From Desertivirga arenae (GTDB taxonomy: Bacteria; Bacteroidota; Bacteroidia; Sphingobacteriales; Sphingobacteriaceae): a stretch of 64,000 bases of DNA. Below the pieces are notes generated by a model. That model worked only from the letters and a program-made list of their open reading frames with translations. It ran no database searches and was not told the DNA's origin. Below, one piece after another: positions 18,393 to 28,148 of the stretch (the stretch's first letter is position 1; every line of letters begins with the position of its first letter). The stretch is from assembly GCF_017355785.1 (NCBI RefSeq), contig NZ_JAFEWE010000016.1, positions 62,001 through 126,000 of the forward strand, given 5' to 3'. Made by a program: the position numbers and the translations under genes.

Positions 18393-20095
18393 TGATCATG
18401 AAAGCGACAAAATTTTTAAATATAATTTATCTGGCTGCCTCGGTATCGCTTGTTGCATCTTGTAAGAATGATATGCTTGATGTTACTCCTACCGATAGAG
18501 TTTCTGATGCGGCTATTACGGGTGACTCCGTAACATTTGAGGCCTATGTTATCAACCGTTATTTGGGCATCCGGCTTACCAACAAAGAGGCCGAAGGAAC
18601 TTTACCAGGCTTTGGTCGAGGATTTGAATATGCAATGTGGAGCTCTCTTACAGACGAGAGTATCTACAATAATGATGATAACACATGGTTAGTCCAGAAG
18701 GGGGAGCTATCTCCGGATAATCTGGGGATAGCAGGAACCTTCTGGGGCCGGAGCTACCGAAGTATCAGAGAGTGTAACTATGCTTTAGCAAACATTGATA
18801 AGGTGACTATCAGCGAAAGCCACAAGAAATGGTTGCGGGCAGAATTAAAGTTTATCAGAGCTTTCAGATACCACGACTTAATTAGAAATTATGGCGGTGT
18901 TCCTCTTTTAGGAGATAAAGTATATGAACTCGGCACCGATTATACTGATGGATCTTTATTTGAAAGAAAGAGCCTTGCAGAGTGTATAAACTATGCAGTA
19001 AACGAATTAAACACAGCTGCCGCTGATCTTCCCTCAAATAATAATTCAAGTTGGTTGAAAGGTAGGGCAACAAAGGGCGCAGCGCTCGCTCTGAAATCAA
19101 GATTGCTTCTTTACGCCGCTAGTCCTCTTTACAATGCTGGTACCTGGCAGGCTGCATTTGATGCTGCCAAAGCAGTAATTGATTTAAACAAATACAGCCT
19201 CAGTTCCAACTACCAGAACATGTTTATAAGTTCAAGTGAAAATAGCGAGGTGATCTTTGCGCGCTATTATACAATAGGTGCCAGACACGTTCCCATGGAA
19301 ATTGCAAACGGACCCAATGGTTACGATGCATGGGGTGGAAACCTTCCTTTACAGAATTTGGTAGATTCCTATGAAATGAATAACGGTAAATTGATCACAG
19401 ATCCTACATCTGGTTATGATCCTCAAAATCCATATAGTAATCGTGATCCTCGCTTCACATATACTGTCTTATATAATGGATCTCCCTACCGTGGAAGGGC
19501 AGTTGAAACTTTTGTGCCTGGAGGCAGGGATAGTAAAGATGGACCATCCAATTGGAATACTTCAAAAACCGGGTATTACCTGAAAAAATTCGTGGATGAG
19601 AGCATGCCTATTAATAACCCCTGGAACATTGCAGGATTGCAGCCTTGGATCTATTTTAGATATGCGGAGATTTTGCTTAACTACGCTGAAGCTGCAAATG
19701 AAGTATATGGTCCTGAAGTAATCCCAGCAGGAGCAACGCTTTCAGCTAAAGCTGCAATTGATCAGATAAGGGCAAGAAATGGGGTAAATATGCCTGCCCT
19801 TGCAGCAGGAATGACGAAAGATCAAATGCGGGAAGCTATACGTAGAGAACGCAGGGTGGAACTGGCATTTGAAGAGCATCGCTTCTATGATGTGCGTCGC
19901 TGGAAAATTGCTGAGCAAACAGAAAATGCCCCTGCGGAAGGAATAACTATTACTAAAACAGGGAATACTTTTTCTTACCAAAAGAAGGTGGCTCTGGAAG
20001 GAAGGAAGTTCCTGGAACAACATTATTGGTTACCAATTCCAAGAGCTGAAATCCAGGCTTCTGGCAATAAACTACCTCAAAATCCTAAATACTAG
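18392..20095 (+). CDS. SusD/RagB-family glycan-binding lipoprotein
   Basis: Predicted outer-membrane surface lipoprotein of 567 aa with lipobox (SLVASC, Cys at about residue 24). Its SusD-like N-terminal half includes WGRSYRSIRECNYALANID and LRAELKFIRAFRYHDLIRNYGGVPL. The RagB/SusD C-terminal segment includes YAEILLNYAEAANE and IRRERRVELAFEEHRFYDVRRW. SusD proteins cap the SusC barrel and bind the glycan. The ATG overlaps the susC stop by one base; a second ATG six bases on (18398) is an equally good start and also leaves the lipobox intact. The gap to the next gene is 112 bases, without an evident terminator. Confidence 0.96.
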   Translation: MIMKATKFLNIIYLAASVSLVASCKNDMLDVTPTDRVSDAAITGDSVTFEAYVINRYLGIRLTNKEAEGTLPGFGRGFEYAMWSSLTDESIYNNDDNTWLVQKGELSPDNLGIAGTFWGRSYRSIRECNYALANIDKVTISESHKKWLRAELKFIRAFRYHDLIRNYGGVPLLGDKVYELGTDYTDGSLFERKSLAECINYAVNELNTAAADLPSNNNSSWLKGRATKGAALALKSRLLLYAASPLYNAGTWQAAFDAAKAVIDLNKYSLSSNYQNMFISSSENSEVIFARYYTIGARHVPMEIANGPNGYDAWGGNLPLQNLVDSYEMNNGKLITDPTSGYDPQNPYSNRDPRFTYTVLYNGSPYRGRAVETFVPGGRDSKDGPSNWNTSKTGYYLKKFVDESMPINNPWNIAGLQPWIYFRYAEILLNYAEAANEVYGPEVIPAGATLSAKAAIDQIRARNGVNMPALAAGMTKDQMREAIRRERRVELAFEEHRFYDVRRWKIAEQTENAPAEGITITKTGNTFSYQKKVALEGRKFLEQHYWLPIPRAEIQASGNKLPQNPKY

Positions 20096-20207
20096 GTAGC
20101 TTTTCAAAGTTCACTATAGCTGGGGATTGTAAGGAATAGGATTAGAATGTTAATAATAGATCGGAGATGGCTAATTGTTAGTTAGCATCTCTGATCAATT
20201 TAAAAAG

Positions 20208-21767
20208 ATGAAAATAAAACATATAACAGCTATTATTCCCTTTTTGATTTTTGCCGGTATTGTTGCCTGCGGGAAAGATAAAGACTTGGGAAAGGCAGGC
20301 ACTAGTACCGACATAAGAAAAATCAGTGTAACGATTGATTTAAACAAAACTTACCAAACTATTGACAATTTCGGAGCTTCAGATGCCTGGGCTTGTCAAT
20401 TTGTTGGTAATTGGCCCGATACGAAGAAAAGCGCCATTGCTGATCTTTTATTCAGCAAGAAACTGAAAGCCGATGGATCGCCCGAAGGGATTGGTCTTTC
20501 CATGTGGAGATTTAATTTAGGAGCAGGTAGTGCTCAACAGGGAAGTCAAAGTGGCATTGCAGATGAATGGAGACGGGCTGAGTCTTTTCTGAATGATAAC
20601 GGAAATTACAACTGGAATTTGCAGGCGGGCCAAATATGGTTTTTGAAAGCGGCAAAAGAACGTGGCGTAAACCAGTTCCTTGCCTTTACGAATAGTCCCC
20701 CTGTTCAATTTACAACTACTAAAAAGGCTTTTGCAAATGCATCAATGCCTAACCTTTCTGCAGAAAATTATCCATCATTTGCCAATTATCTGGCCAACGC
20801 TATAAAAGGGATCTATGATAAAACTGGCGTCGCGTTCAATTACGTAAGTCCGGTAAATGAGCCTCAGTGGGACTGGAGTAATGGGGGGCAGGAGGGTACA
20901 CCTTTTACTAATAATAATATTTCAGGAATTGTAAAAGCGTTGGACGCCTCTTTAAAAACAACCGGTTTACAAACCAAAATCCTCGTTTCAGAAGCCGGAC
21001 AATACGAATTTTTATACTCCGCTCATGGTAAGGCCGATAAGGGGAATCAAATCGATGCCTTTTTCAATCCTTCATCAGCAGACTACATCGGCAATTTAAC
21101 CAAGGTTGAAAAATTAATTGCGGCACACAGTTATTTCACTACATCTACCTATGCAAAAGCAGTTTCTATAAGAAAAGAAATGGCTTCAAAACTAGCTTCA
21201 ACCAACAACTTAAAGCTGTGGCAATCCGAGTATTGTATTCTTGGTGATAATGAAAATGAAATAAAAGGAGAGGGACGGGACCTTGGAATGGCATCAGCTC
21301 TCTATCTGGCCAGAGTTATTCACAACGACCTTGTAAACGCAGGGGCCTCAGCATGGCAATGGTGGACTGCAGTTTCTCCTTATGATTATAAAGACGGTCT
21401 GGTTTATATTGATAAAAATAAAACTGACGGAAATTTTTATAGCAGTAAGATGTTGTGGGCTTTAGGTAATTACAGCCGTTTTATTGTTCCGGGTTCAGTG
21501 CGGTTAAATACTTCCGCTATGGGCGAGCCCGAAGTTCTGATTTCATCTTATAAAACACCGGATAACAGATTGGTAACCGTAGCTATAAATTCAAATGCTC
21601 AGCAAGCCGAATTAACGCTCAATACCAGTAGCGGGAAAATGAAAAATTTGACTTCTTATACTACTAATGCATCAAAAGATCTAACTGTAAAACAAGGTTT
21701 TCCTGCAGGAAGCAACGTTATCCTCGAAGCAAATAGTATTACAACGTTTATCTCTGAACTTGATTAA
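20208..21767 (+). CDS. GH30-family glycoside hydrolase, probably endo-beta-1,6-galactanase type
   Basis: A lipoprotein (lipobox GIVAC) of 519 aa if started at the ATG at 20208; an upstream TTG would add 11 residues before the signal and is unlikely. The clan A (beta/alpha)8 barrel is shown by TIDNFGASDAWACQFV, WRFNLGAGSAQQG, the acid/base motif SPVNEPQWDW and the nucleophile motif LWQSEYCILGD, followed by a small beta-sandwich. GH30 contains beta-glucosidases, glucuronoxylanases and endo-beta-1,6-galactanases. The neighbouring GH2 and GH35 beta-galactosidase-family genes favour the galactanase group. It follows susD in the same operon; the GH2 gene starts 20 bases after its stop. The subfamily is inferred from context. 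Confidence 0.85.
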   Translation: MKIKHITAIIPFLIFAGIVACGKDKDLGKAGTSTDIRKISVTIDLNKTYQTIDNFGASDAWACQFVGNWPDTKKSAIADLLFSKKLKADGSPEGIGLSMWRFNLGAGSAQQGSQSGIADEWRRAESFLNDNGNYNWNLQAGQIWFLKAAKERGVNQFLAFTNSPPVQFTTTKKAFANASMPNLSAENYPSFANYLANAIKGIYDKTGVAFNYVSPVNEPQWDWSNGGQEGTPFTNNNISGIVKALDASLKTTGLQTKILVSEAGQYEFLYSAHGKADKGNQIDAFFNPSSADYIGNLTKVEKLIAAHSYFTTSTYAKAVSIRKEMASKLASTNNLKLWQSEYCILGDNENEIKGEGRDLGMASALYLARVIHNDLVNAGASAWQWWTAVSPYDYKDGLVYIDKNKTDGNFYSSKMLWALGNYSRFIVPGSVRLNTSAMGEPEVLISSYKTPDNRLVTVAINSNAQQAELTLNTSSGKMKNLTSYTTNASKDLTVKQGFPAGSNVILEANSITTFISELD

Positions 21768-21787
21768 AAAATACACACACTTAGAAT

Positions 21788-24199
21788 ATGAATAGATGCT
21801 TTCTCTTTCTGATTTTAATCCTGCAGCTTAAGCTTGGCTACGCACAGGAGTATGGCAAGTCTTTGTTCAATGAGGATTGGAAGTTTCATAAGGGCGAGTT
21901 CAGGAATGCTCAAAATGAAAGCATCAACGACAGTGGCTGGCGAGCTGTAGATCTTCCACACGACTTTAGTATTGAAGGGCCGTTCAGCAAAGAGTGGGCG
22001 AGTGGCACTGGATATCTTCCGGGAGGAATAGGATGGTATCGTAAGTCATTTAACCTCGAAAAGCCTGATCCTGCGATCAAGACTTTCATCTATTTCGACG
22101 GTGTTTACAAAAACAGCGAGGTTTGGATCAATGGCCACTATCTAGGAAAAAGACCAAATGGTTATATTTCCTTTCAATACGAACTCAGCGCTTATTTAAA
22201 AAAGGGAAAAAACACTATTGCGGTTAGGGTCGACCATTCAAAGTTTGCCGACTCTCGGTGGTATCCAGGCTCCGGCATTTACCGTAATGTGTATCTTATT
22301 AAGAAAAATCTGGTTTATATTCCTACTTGGGGCCTTAGCTTCAGCACGCCTCAGGTTTCGGAGAAGAATTCTATTGCTCAGGTTAGTGTTTCCCTTGCAA
22401 ACAGTTCCGCGTCAAATGCATCCCTCAGGGTTGAAGCTAGCCTTATTTCTGGTAACAAAACCTTCGCCAGTATCAGCAAGTCTGTTTCTATTTCAGCATC
22501 ATCGAACCAGGACTTGAAGTTTACACTTCCCGTAGATCATCCCAAATTATGGTCTCCGGAAACTCCCGGTCTCTACACCTTAAACGTGAGAGTTTTAAAA
22601 GATGGAAAGCTGATAGATGCATATAAAAAGCAGGTGGGCTTCAGAAATATTCGCTTTGATGCCAATGATGGATTTTTCCTTAATGGTAAGAACATGAAGC
22701 TAAAAGGCGTTTGCGTACACCATGATGCCGGAGCTTTAGGGGCGGCTGTTCCGGAAGAAGTTTGGTTGAGAAGGTTGATGAAGTTGAAGGAGGTGGGATG
22801 CAACGCCATACGAATGAGTCACTATCCTCATCAGGATTATATGTACGATCTATGTGATCAACTTGGATTCCTGGTGATGGACGAAGCTTTTGATGAGTGG
22901 GAAGAGGGAAAGAACAAATGGATTGAAGGCTGGAATGTAGGCAAACCTGGCCGGGACGGATATCACGAGGACTTCAAAGAATGGGCTGAACGGGATTTGA
23001 GAGACATGGTATTGAGAACCCGCAACCATCCTTCTATTATTATGTGGAGCATAGGAAATGAAATCGACTACCCTAACGACCCTTATACTCACGAAGTCTT
23101 AAGCACTGGTCGTAACCCTCAGATCTATGGTAAGGGATATCAACAGGGTAATCCTCCTGCGAGTCGACTGGCAGAAATATCGAAGCGGCTGGTAGAGGTC
23201 GTAAAACAGGTTGATACCACAAGACCTGTGACTGCGGCATTGGCCGGTGTGGTGATGTCAAATACAACAAGTTATCCTCAAAACCTGGATATCGTGGGTT
23301 ATAACTATCAGGAATACCGCTACGAAGAAGATCATAAGGCTTATCCTGGCAGAATTATCTATGGAAGTGAGAACGGAAAAAATGCAGAGGCCTGGAGAGC
23401 AGTAGATACCAGCAAAAATATCTTTGGTCAATTTCTCTGGACTGGCTTTGATTTTATGGGAGAAGCCCGGATCTGGCCTGTAAGAAGTAGTGGAGCAGGA
23501 CTGCTTGATCTTGCAGGTTTTCCTAAGACTGACTTTTATGCCCGTCAGGCATTATGGCTTGATAAACCTATGACCTTCTTAACAGTATCTAAAATTACAG
23601 AAGGATCAGAAGAACGATCCTGGAGAAATAATAAGCCATCCTGGAACTGGGAAAAAGGAGATATTATCCGTGTTAATTGTATCACCAACGCCAACAAAGC
23701 GGAGCTTTTTCTCAATCGAAAGTCGCTTGGTGTGAAGACAAAGTCTGACAATATAAGAGGGCTGTTTTGGGAGCTTAGCTATGAGCCGGGGGAGTTGATG
23801 GTTAAAAGCCTTGAGAAAACAGGAAAAGCAGCTGCTTCTTTTTCGCTGAAGACATCTTCAGAACCTTCACATATTGGAGTAACAGTAGACAAAAGGCAAC
23901 TAATTGCAAGTGAAAAGGGGGTAGCCCATGTTGAAATACAAATACAAGATAAGGAAGGAAATGCGATATTCGAAGCTGATAATGAGGTTGCTGTGCAGGT
24001 AGAGGGGCCTGCTGTATTACTAGGCTTAGAAAGCGGAGACCTTGCCAGTCACGAAGATTATAAATTAAAAAAACGAAAAATATACAACGGAAAGCTGCTG
24101 GCCTATGTTCAGTCAACCGGAAGGCCCGGCGATATAAAGATTACAATTAGTTCCGTGGGCCTGAAACCAGTATCCCTAACATTGAAATCAGGTCGATAA
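21788..24199 (+). CDS. GH2 beta-galactosidase-family enzyme with DUF4982-type C-terminus
   Basis: Exported enzyme of 803 aa (signal cleaved near GYAQ). Domains in order are a sugar-binding jelly roll (WRAVDLPHDFSIEG, GYLPGGIGWYRKSF, NGHYLGKRPNGY), an immunoglobulin-like domain and a TIM barrel with acid/base motif WSIGNEIDYP and nucleophile region IYGSENGKNAEAW. QFLWTGFDFMGEA closes the barrel, and DUF4982-like and further beta-sandwich domains follow (about 610-800). This architecture is common among Bacteroidota exo-beta-galactosidases and related GH2 enzymes. The gap to GH30 is 20 bases and to GH35 24 bases, so it is part of the same operon. beta-Galactosidase is the most likely activity, not proven. 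Confidence 0.9.
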   Translation: MNRCFLFLILILQLKLGYAQEYGKSLFNEDWKFHKGEFRNAQNESINDSGWRAVDLPHDFSIEGPFSKEWASGTGYLPGGIGWYRKSFNLEKPDPAIKTFIYFDGVYKNSEVWINGHYLGKRPNGYISFQYELSAYLKKGKNTIAVRVDHSKFADSRWYPGSGIYRNVYLIKKNLVYIPTWGLSFSTPQVSEKNSIAQVSVSLANSSASNASLRVEASLISGNKTFASISKSVSISASSNQDLKFTLPVDHPKLWSPETPGLYTLNVRVLKDGKLIDAYKKQVGFRNIRFDANDGFFLNGKNMKLKGVCVHHDAGALGAAVPEEVWLRRLMKLKEVGCNAIRMSHYPHQDYMYDLCDQLGFLVMDEAFDEWEEGKNKWIEGWNVGKPGRDGYHEDFKEWAERDLRDMVLRTRNHPSIIMWSIGNEIDYPNDPYTHEVLSTGRNPQIYGKGYQQGNPPASRLAEISKRLVEVVKQVDTTRPVTAALAGVVMSNTTSYPQNLDIVGYNYQEYRYEEDHKAYPGRIIYGSENGKNAEAWRAVDTSKNIFGQFLWTGFDFMGEARIWPVRSSGAGLLDLAGFPKTDFYARQALWLDKPMTFLTVSKITEGSEERSWRNNKPSWNWEKGDIIRVNCITNANKAELFLNRKSLGVKTKSDNIRGLFWELSYEPGELMVKSLEKTGKAAASFSLKTSSEPSHIGVTVDKRQLIASEKGVAHVEIQIQDKEGNAIFEADNEVAVQVEGPAVLLGLESGDLASHEDYKLKKRKIYNGKLLAYVQSTGRPGDIKITISSVGLKPVSLTLKSGR

Positions 24200-24223
24200 G
24201 AAATCAGAGATAAACACATAATT

Positions 24224-26089
24224 ATGAATAAAATTGCTCGCAAACTTGCACTTCTTGGTTTGCTGTTGTCGGCAGGACAAGGGCTGCAGGCTCAAACATC
24301 ATCACACACTTTTGCATTAGCAGATTCTGTTTTCCTTTTAGATGGGAAACCTTTTCAAATGATTTCGGGGGAAATCCATTATCCGCGTGTTCCAAGGGAA
24401 GCCTGGAGAGCTCGAATGAAAATGGCCAAGGCAATGGGGTTGAATTCTATCGGTACCTACGTTTTCTGGAACGTCCACGAGCCGGAAAAGGGGAAGTACA
24501 ATTTTTCAGGGAATAATGATATTGCCGAATTTGTAAGGATTGCAAAAGAAGAAGGTTTATGGGTAGTACTGAGACCTAGTCCCTACGTTTGTGCGGAGTG
24601 GGAGTTCGGAGGGTATCCGTACTGGCTGCAGAATATTAAAGGACTGGAGGTACGTGGAAAGGAACCTCAGTATCTTCAGGCCTACCGCAATTACATAAAA
24701 GAAGTTGGAAAGCAGCTTGCTCCCTTACAGGTGAACCATGGGGGAAATATCCTTATGGTGCAGATTGAGAACGAATATGGTTCTTATGGTGCGGATAAGG
24801 AATACCTCGATATCAATCGGAAGATGTTCATTGAAGCTGGTTTTGATGGAATTCTTTATACCTGTGACCCTCAGGCAGCAATCAAAGACGGCCACCTTCC
24901 TGGCTTGCTCCCTGCCATTAATGGAGTGGATGATCCTAAGAAAGTAAAGTCCCTTATCAATGAGAATCACGGAGGAAAAGGGCCTTACTATATTGCCGAA
25001 TGGTATCCTGCCTGGTTTGATTGGTGGGGAACTAAACACCACACAGTGCCAGCAGAACAGTATGCAGGTAAACTAGATACGGCGCTTAGAGCCGGTATAT
25101 CAATAAATATGTATATGTTCCACGGAGGAACTACCCGTGATTTCATGAATGGTGCTAACTTTAATGATAAGAATCCTTACGAGCCGCAGATCAGCAGCTA
25201 CGATTATGATGCACCCTTAGATGAAGCAGGAAATGCAACACATAAGTTTATGAAATTCAGGGAGGCTATTCAACGTAATCTTCCTCCGGGAACTGTATTG
25301 CCTGCTGTTCCTGCGGCTAAGCCTGCTACCGCTACTTCCGCAGTTACTTTCACAGGAAGCACAAGTATCTTCGACCTTCTGTCTAATCCTGTTTCAAACA
25401 CAAAGCCTTTAACTTTTGAGGATCTAAACCAGGCCTACGGTTATGTAATGTATCGTACAACTGTTAATGGAGGTACAAGGCAAACGCTAAAGATCAAAGA
25501 TCTCAGAGATTACGGAGTTGTCTTTGTGAATGGGAAAAGAGTAGGGGCACTGGATCGTCGCTTGTATCAGGATAGTATTCAACTGGACCTTCCAAAAGGG
25601 AAGGTTCGTTTAGATATCCTGGTAGAAAACATGGGACGTATCAACTTTGGTCCTTATTTGTTAAAAAACAAAAAGGGTATTACAGAACAAGCTTTACTTG
25701 GAGGAAAAGAGCTGAAAGGCTGGCAAATGTTCAGGTTGCCATTTGATAACATCCAATCTGTACCTGCTAAAACTTCTGCAAGCATCCTACCTGGCGTTCC
25801 TCAGGTGAAAAGAGGGTATTTTACAATATCAAAAGCAGCCGATACCTATCTTGATTTCTCTAACTGGGGTAAGGGAGTGGTATGGGTTAATGGTCATAAC
25901 CTTGGTAAATACTGGGAGATTGGGCCTCAGCAGACTGTTTACGTACCTGTGGAATGGCTGAAATCAGGAAGGAATGAAATCATTGTTCTTGAACTGAATA
26001 AACCGGAACAAGTGAAATTGCAGGGAGTCGCAAAACCTATACTCGATGTCTTAAAACCAGCATCGCAAGTTGTATCCAGTAATAAATAG
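24224..26089 (+). CDS. GH35 beta-galactosidase
   Basis: Signal-peptide-bearing protein of 621 aa (cleavage near LQAQ). The GH35 barrel has SGEIHYPRVPREAWRARM, GTYVFWNVHEPEKG, RPSPYVCAEWEFGGYPYWL, the acid/base motif QIENEYGSYG and the nucleophile segment YIAEWYPAWFDWWG (the usual T-E-W is A-E-W here). MFHGGTTRDFMNGAN closes the barrel, and two jelly-roll domains follow, the last with VVWVNGHNLGKYWEIGPQ. It removes terminal beta-galactose, probably in the periplasm, from products made by the GH30 enzyme. It is the final gene of the SusCD operon and is followed by a strong terminator. Confidence 0.94.
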   Translation: MNKIARKLALLGLLLSAGQGLQAQTSSHTFALADSVFLLDGKPFQMISGEIHYPRVPREAWRARMKMAKAMGLNSIGTYVFWNVHEPEKGKYNFSGNNDIAEFVRIAKEEGLWVVLRPSPYVCAEWEFGGYPYWLQNIKGLEVRGKEPQYLQAYRNYIKEVGKQLAPLQVNHGGNILMVQIENEYGSYGADKEYLDINRKMFIEAGFDGILYTCDPQAAIKDGHLPGLLPAINGVDDPKKVKSLINENHGGKGPYYIAEWYPAWFDWWGTKHHTVPAEQYAGKLDTALRAGISINMYMFHGGTTRDFMNGANFNDKNPYEPQISSYDYDAPLDEAGNATHKFMKFREAIQRNLPPGTVLPAVPAAKPATATSAVTFTGSTSIFDLLSNPVSNTKPLTFEDLNQAYGYVMYRTTVNGGTRQTLKIKDLRDYGVVFVNGKRVGALDRRLYQDSIQLDLPKGKVRLDILVENMGRINFGPYLLKNKKGITEQALLGGKELKGWQMFRLPFDNIQSVPAKTSASILPGVPQVKRGYFTISKAADTYLDFSNWGKGVVWVNGHNLGKYWEIGPQQTVYVPVEWLKSGRNEIIVLELNKPEQVKLQGVAKPILDVLKPASQVVSSNK

Positions 26090-26111
26090 CAACCATAGCT
26101 TTATCACACAT

Positions 26112-26137
26112 AAGGCCTCCTTGTGGAGGCTTTTTTT
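26112..26137 (+). terminator. Intrinsic terminator of the SusCD/GH30/GH2/GH35 operon
   Basis: GCCTCC (26115-26120), loop TTGT and GGAGGC (26125-26130) are followed by seven T. The stem extends by A/T and G/T pairs at its base. It begins 22 bases after the GH35 stop. Confidence 0.9.
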
Positions 26138-26195
26138 ATTTAAATATCAGCTAAGCAAGGAGTAGAATATTACATTTGCTTGTTGATAATCGATT

Positions 26196-26696
26196 ATGCG
26201 TAAATTAAAGCAGGAGCAATTTTTACCTATCACTTTAGATGAGGCCTGGGAATTTTTTGCTACTCCCCGGAATCTTAATGAAGTTACTCCGCCGGATCTT
26301 ACATTTGAAATTACTTCAGATCTACCGGAGAAAATGTACGAGGGCTTGATCATTACCTATAAGATTAAGCCAATGCTTAATATTCCTTTAGACTGGTGCA
26401 CGGAGATCACCCATATAAAAGATCGACAGTTTTTTGTTGATGAACAGCGCAAAGGACCTTATAATATCTGGCATCATGAACACCATTTTAAGGAACAGGA
26501 TGGCGGCGTGTTAATGACAGATATACTGCACTACGATATAGGAAAGTGGATTATAGGCTGGCTCGCCGGAGAATTGTTCGTACACAAAAAGGTGAAGCAG
26601 ATATTCACTTACCGGTATAAGGCATTAGAATCCTATTTCAATAAGAACACGAATACCTTTCAAAGGAGTAGTAGAAAAGTTAAGTATCGCCAGTAG
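26196..26696 (+). CDS. SRPBCC-superfamily ligand-binding protein
   Basis: The 166-aa soluble protein has no signal peptide. The START/Bet v1-like SRPBCC pattern is seen in the N-terminal strand KQEQFLPITLDEAWEFFATPRNLNEVTP, the central DWCTEITHIKDRQFFVDEQRKGPYNIWHHEHHF and the C-terminal helix KQIFTYRYKALESYF. It resembles the small SRPBCC proteins annotated in Bacteroidota as ligand-binding or cell-division-inhibitor-like; no ligand is known. A -7-like box TACATTTG (26171-26178) lies 17 bases before the ATG, so it may have its own promoter with a very short leader. It follows the operon terminator and precedes the response regulator gene by 58 bases. Confidence 0.75.
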   Translation: MRKLKQEQFLPITLDEAWEFFATPRNLNEVTPPDLTFEITSDLPEKMYEGLIITYKIKPMLNIPLDWCTEITHIKDRQFFVDEQRKGPYNIWHHEHHFKEQDGGVLMTDILHYDIGKWIIGWLAGELFVHKKVKQIFTYRYKALESYFNKNTNTFQRSSRKVKYRQ

Positions 26697-26754
26697 GTTG
26701 ACCTATTCTTTGTTGTTGCATTAAATAAATTTCTTTTTAACCTTAGTAGCAATT

Positions 26755-28086
26755 ATGCAATCCATTCTGATAATAGACGATGAGCAAAAGTTAAGGGAGC
26801 TTTTAGCTCGGATTTTAAAGCTTGAAGGTTACAGAATTCTCGAAGCCGAAAGTATAAAAGCAGCAGAAGCACTTTTACAGCGGGAAGATGTTCAAATTGT
26901 GCTTAGCGATGTTCGTTTACCTGATGGCAATGGTGTCGATTTTTCCAGGGTGCTAAAGGATAAGTACCCTCATATTGAAGTTATTGTGCTAACAGCCTTT
27001 GGAACTATCTCTGACGGAGTTAAGGCAATCCAGAATGGAGCTTACGATTATATTGTGAAAGGGGATGATAATGAGCGTATCATTCCTTTAATCAGCAAGG
27101 CTTTTGAAAAAATAAAATTTCAGGACCGTATAAGAGAGCTTGAAAGCAAAGTTTCCAGAAAGTATAGTTTTGATAAGATAACAGGTGAATCAGCTGCAAT
27201 AAAGCAGGCAATTACCTTGGCTCAAAGGGTGGCCCAAACAGATGCAACAGTACTGTTAAATGGCGAGACTGGAACGGGAAAGGAAGTTTTTGCTCAATCT
27301 ATCCATCAAGCCAGCAGGCGTAGTAATAAATCTTTTGTAGCCATTAACTGCAGTGCTTTTTCTCGCGAGATATTAGAGAGTGAGTTATTCGGCCATACTG
27401 CCGGAGCCTTTACCGGTGCAGTTAAAAATAAGAAGGGGCTGCTGGAAGAAGCAGATGGTGGAACTTTATTCCTGGATGAAATAGGGGAAATGAGTGCGGA
27501 CCTGCAAGCCAAACTGTTACGTGTACTTGAGAGTGGGGAGTATATCAGAGTAGGAGAAACGAAGGTTTCTAAAGTTAATTTACGATTGATAGCTGCCACT
27601 AACAGGGATTTACAGGAAGAGATAAAGTCTGGCAATTTCAGAGAGGATCTATATTACCGGATCTCTGTGTTTCGAATTGTATTACCATCGCTGCGCGAGA
27701 GAAGCGATGATATTCCCCTTATTGCTGAGTCTTATCTGGAGGAATTTAATATCAAATCTAATCAGAAAGTGAAGGCCTTAAGTGAGGGCTTGAGAAACAA
27801 ACTAAAACAGATTCCCTGGAAAGGTAATGTCAGAGAATTGAAGAATGTGATGGAGCGAATGGTCATCCTTGCGGAGGGAGAACTATTAACAGAAGCTGAT
27901 CTTCCTTTTGAATACCAGTTGGAGACAGGGAATAACCTCTCTTCTTTGAGCCTCGATGGGATAGAAAAAGCACATATTCAAAAAGTACTACAATTGGTGA
28001 AAGGTAATAAAGCGGAAGCTGCAAAAATACTGAATATTGGTCTTACAACTTTATATCGTAAGATTGAAGAATACCAGCTGACTTAA
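26755..28086 (+). CDS. Sigma-54-dependent NtrC-family response regulator
   Basis: The 443-aa regulator has an N-terminal receiver domain (acidic pair Asp8-Asp9, phosphorylation site Asp52 in VLSDVRLPDG, Lys102). The AAA+ domain has Walker A NGETGTGKE (169-177), the sigma-54 contact loop GAFTGA (217-222) and Walker B GGTLFLDEIGEM; a Fis-type helix-turn-helix follows (AAKILNIGLTTLYRKI). It would activate RNA polymerase containing sigma-54 after phosphorylation by the kinase encoded just downstream. A near-perfect dyad starts right after its stop codon and may be its own binding site. The kinase, small membrane protein and Kup genes follow on the same strand, which suggests control of potassium uptake. 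Confidence 0.95.
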   Translation: MQSILIIDDEQKLRELLARILKLEGYRILEAESIKAAEALLQREDVQIVLSDVRLPDGNGVDFSRVLKDKYPHIEVIVLTAFGTISDGVKAIQNGAYDYIVKGDDNERIIPLISKAFEKIKFQDRIRELESKVSRKYSFDKITGESAAIKQAITLAQRVAQTDATVLLNGETGTGKEVFAQSIHQASRRSNKSFVAINCSAFSREILESELFGHTAGAFTGAVKNKKGLLEEADGGTLFLDEIGEMSADLQAKLLRVLESGEYIRVGETKVSKVNLRLIAATNRDLQEEIKSGNFREDLYYRISVFRIVLPSLRERSDDIPLIAESYLEEFNIKSNQKVKALSEGLRNKLKQIPWKGNVRELKNVMERMVILAEGELLTEADLPFEYQLETGNNLSSLSLDGIEKAHIQKVLQLVKGNKAEAAKILNIGLTTLYRKIEEYQLT

Positions 28087-28121
28087 TTTTCAAAATGGAA
28101 AAAGTAGTTTCATTTTGGAAA
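28087..28121. promoter_or_regulatory. 35-bp dyad, candidate enhancer site for the sigma-54 regulator
   Basis: Perfect arms CAAAATG (28091-28097) and CATTTTG (28111-28117) extend outward and inward to 12 matching pairs out of 14 around a 7-base centre. The centre is about 80 bases upstream of a TGGCAC element, a usual distance for an NtrC-type upstream activating sequence. The hairpin is AT-rich and lacks a T-run, so an RNA role is less likely. The dyad is directly visible; its function is inference. Confidence 0.45.
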
Positions 28122-28148
28122 AATATAAACATGATTCTTCTAAGATAT

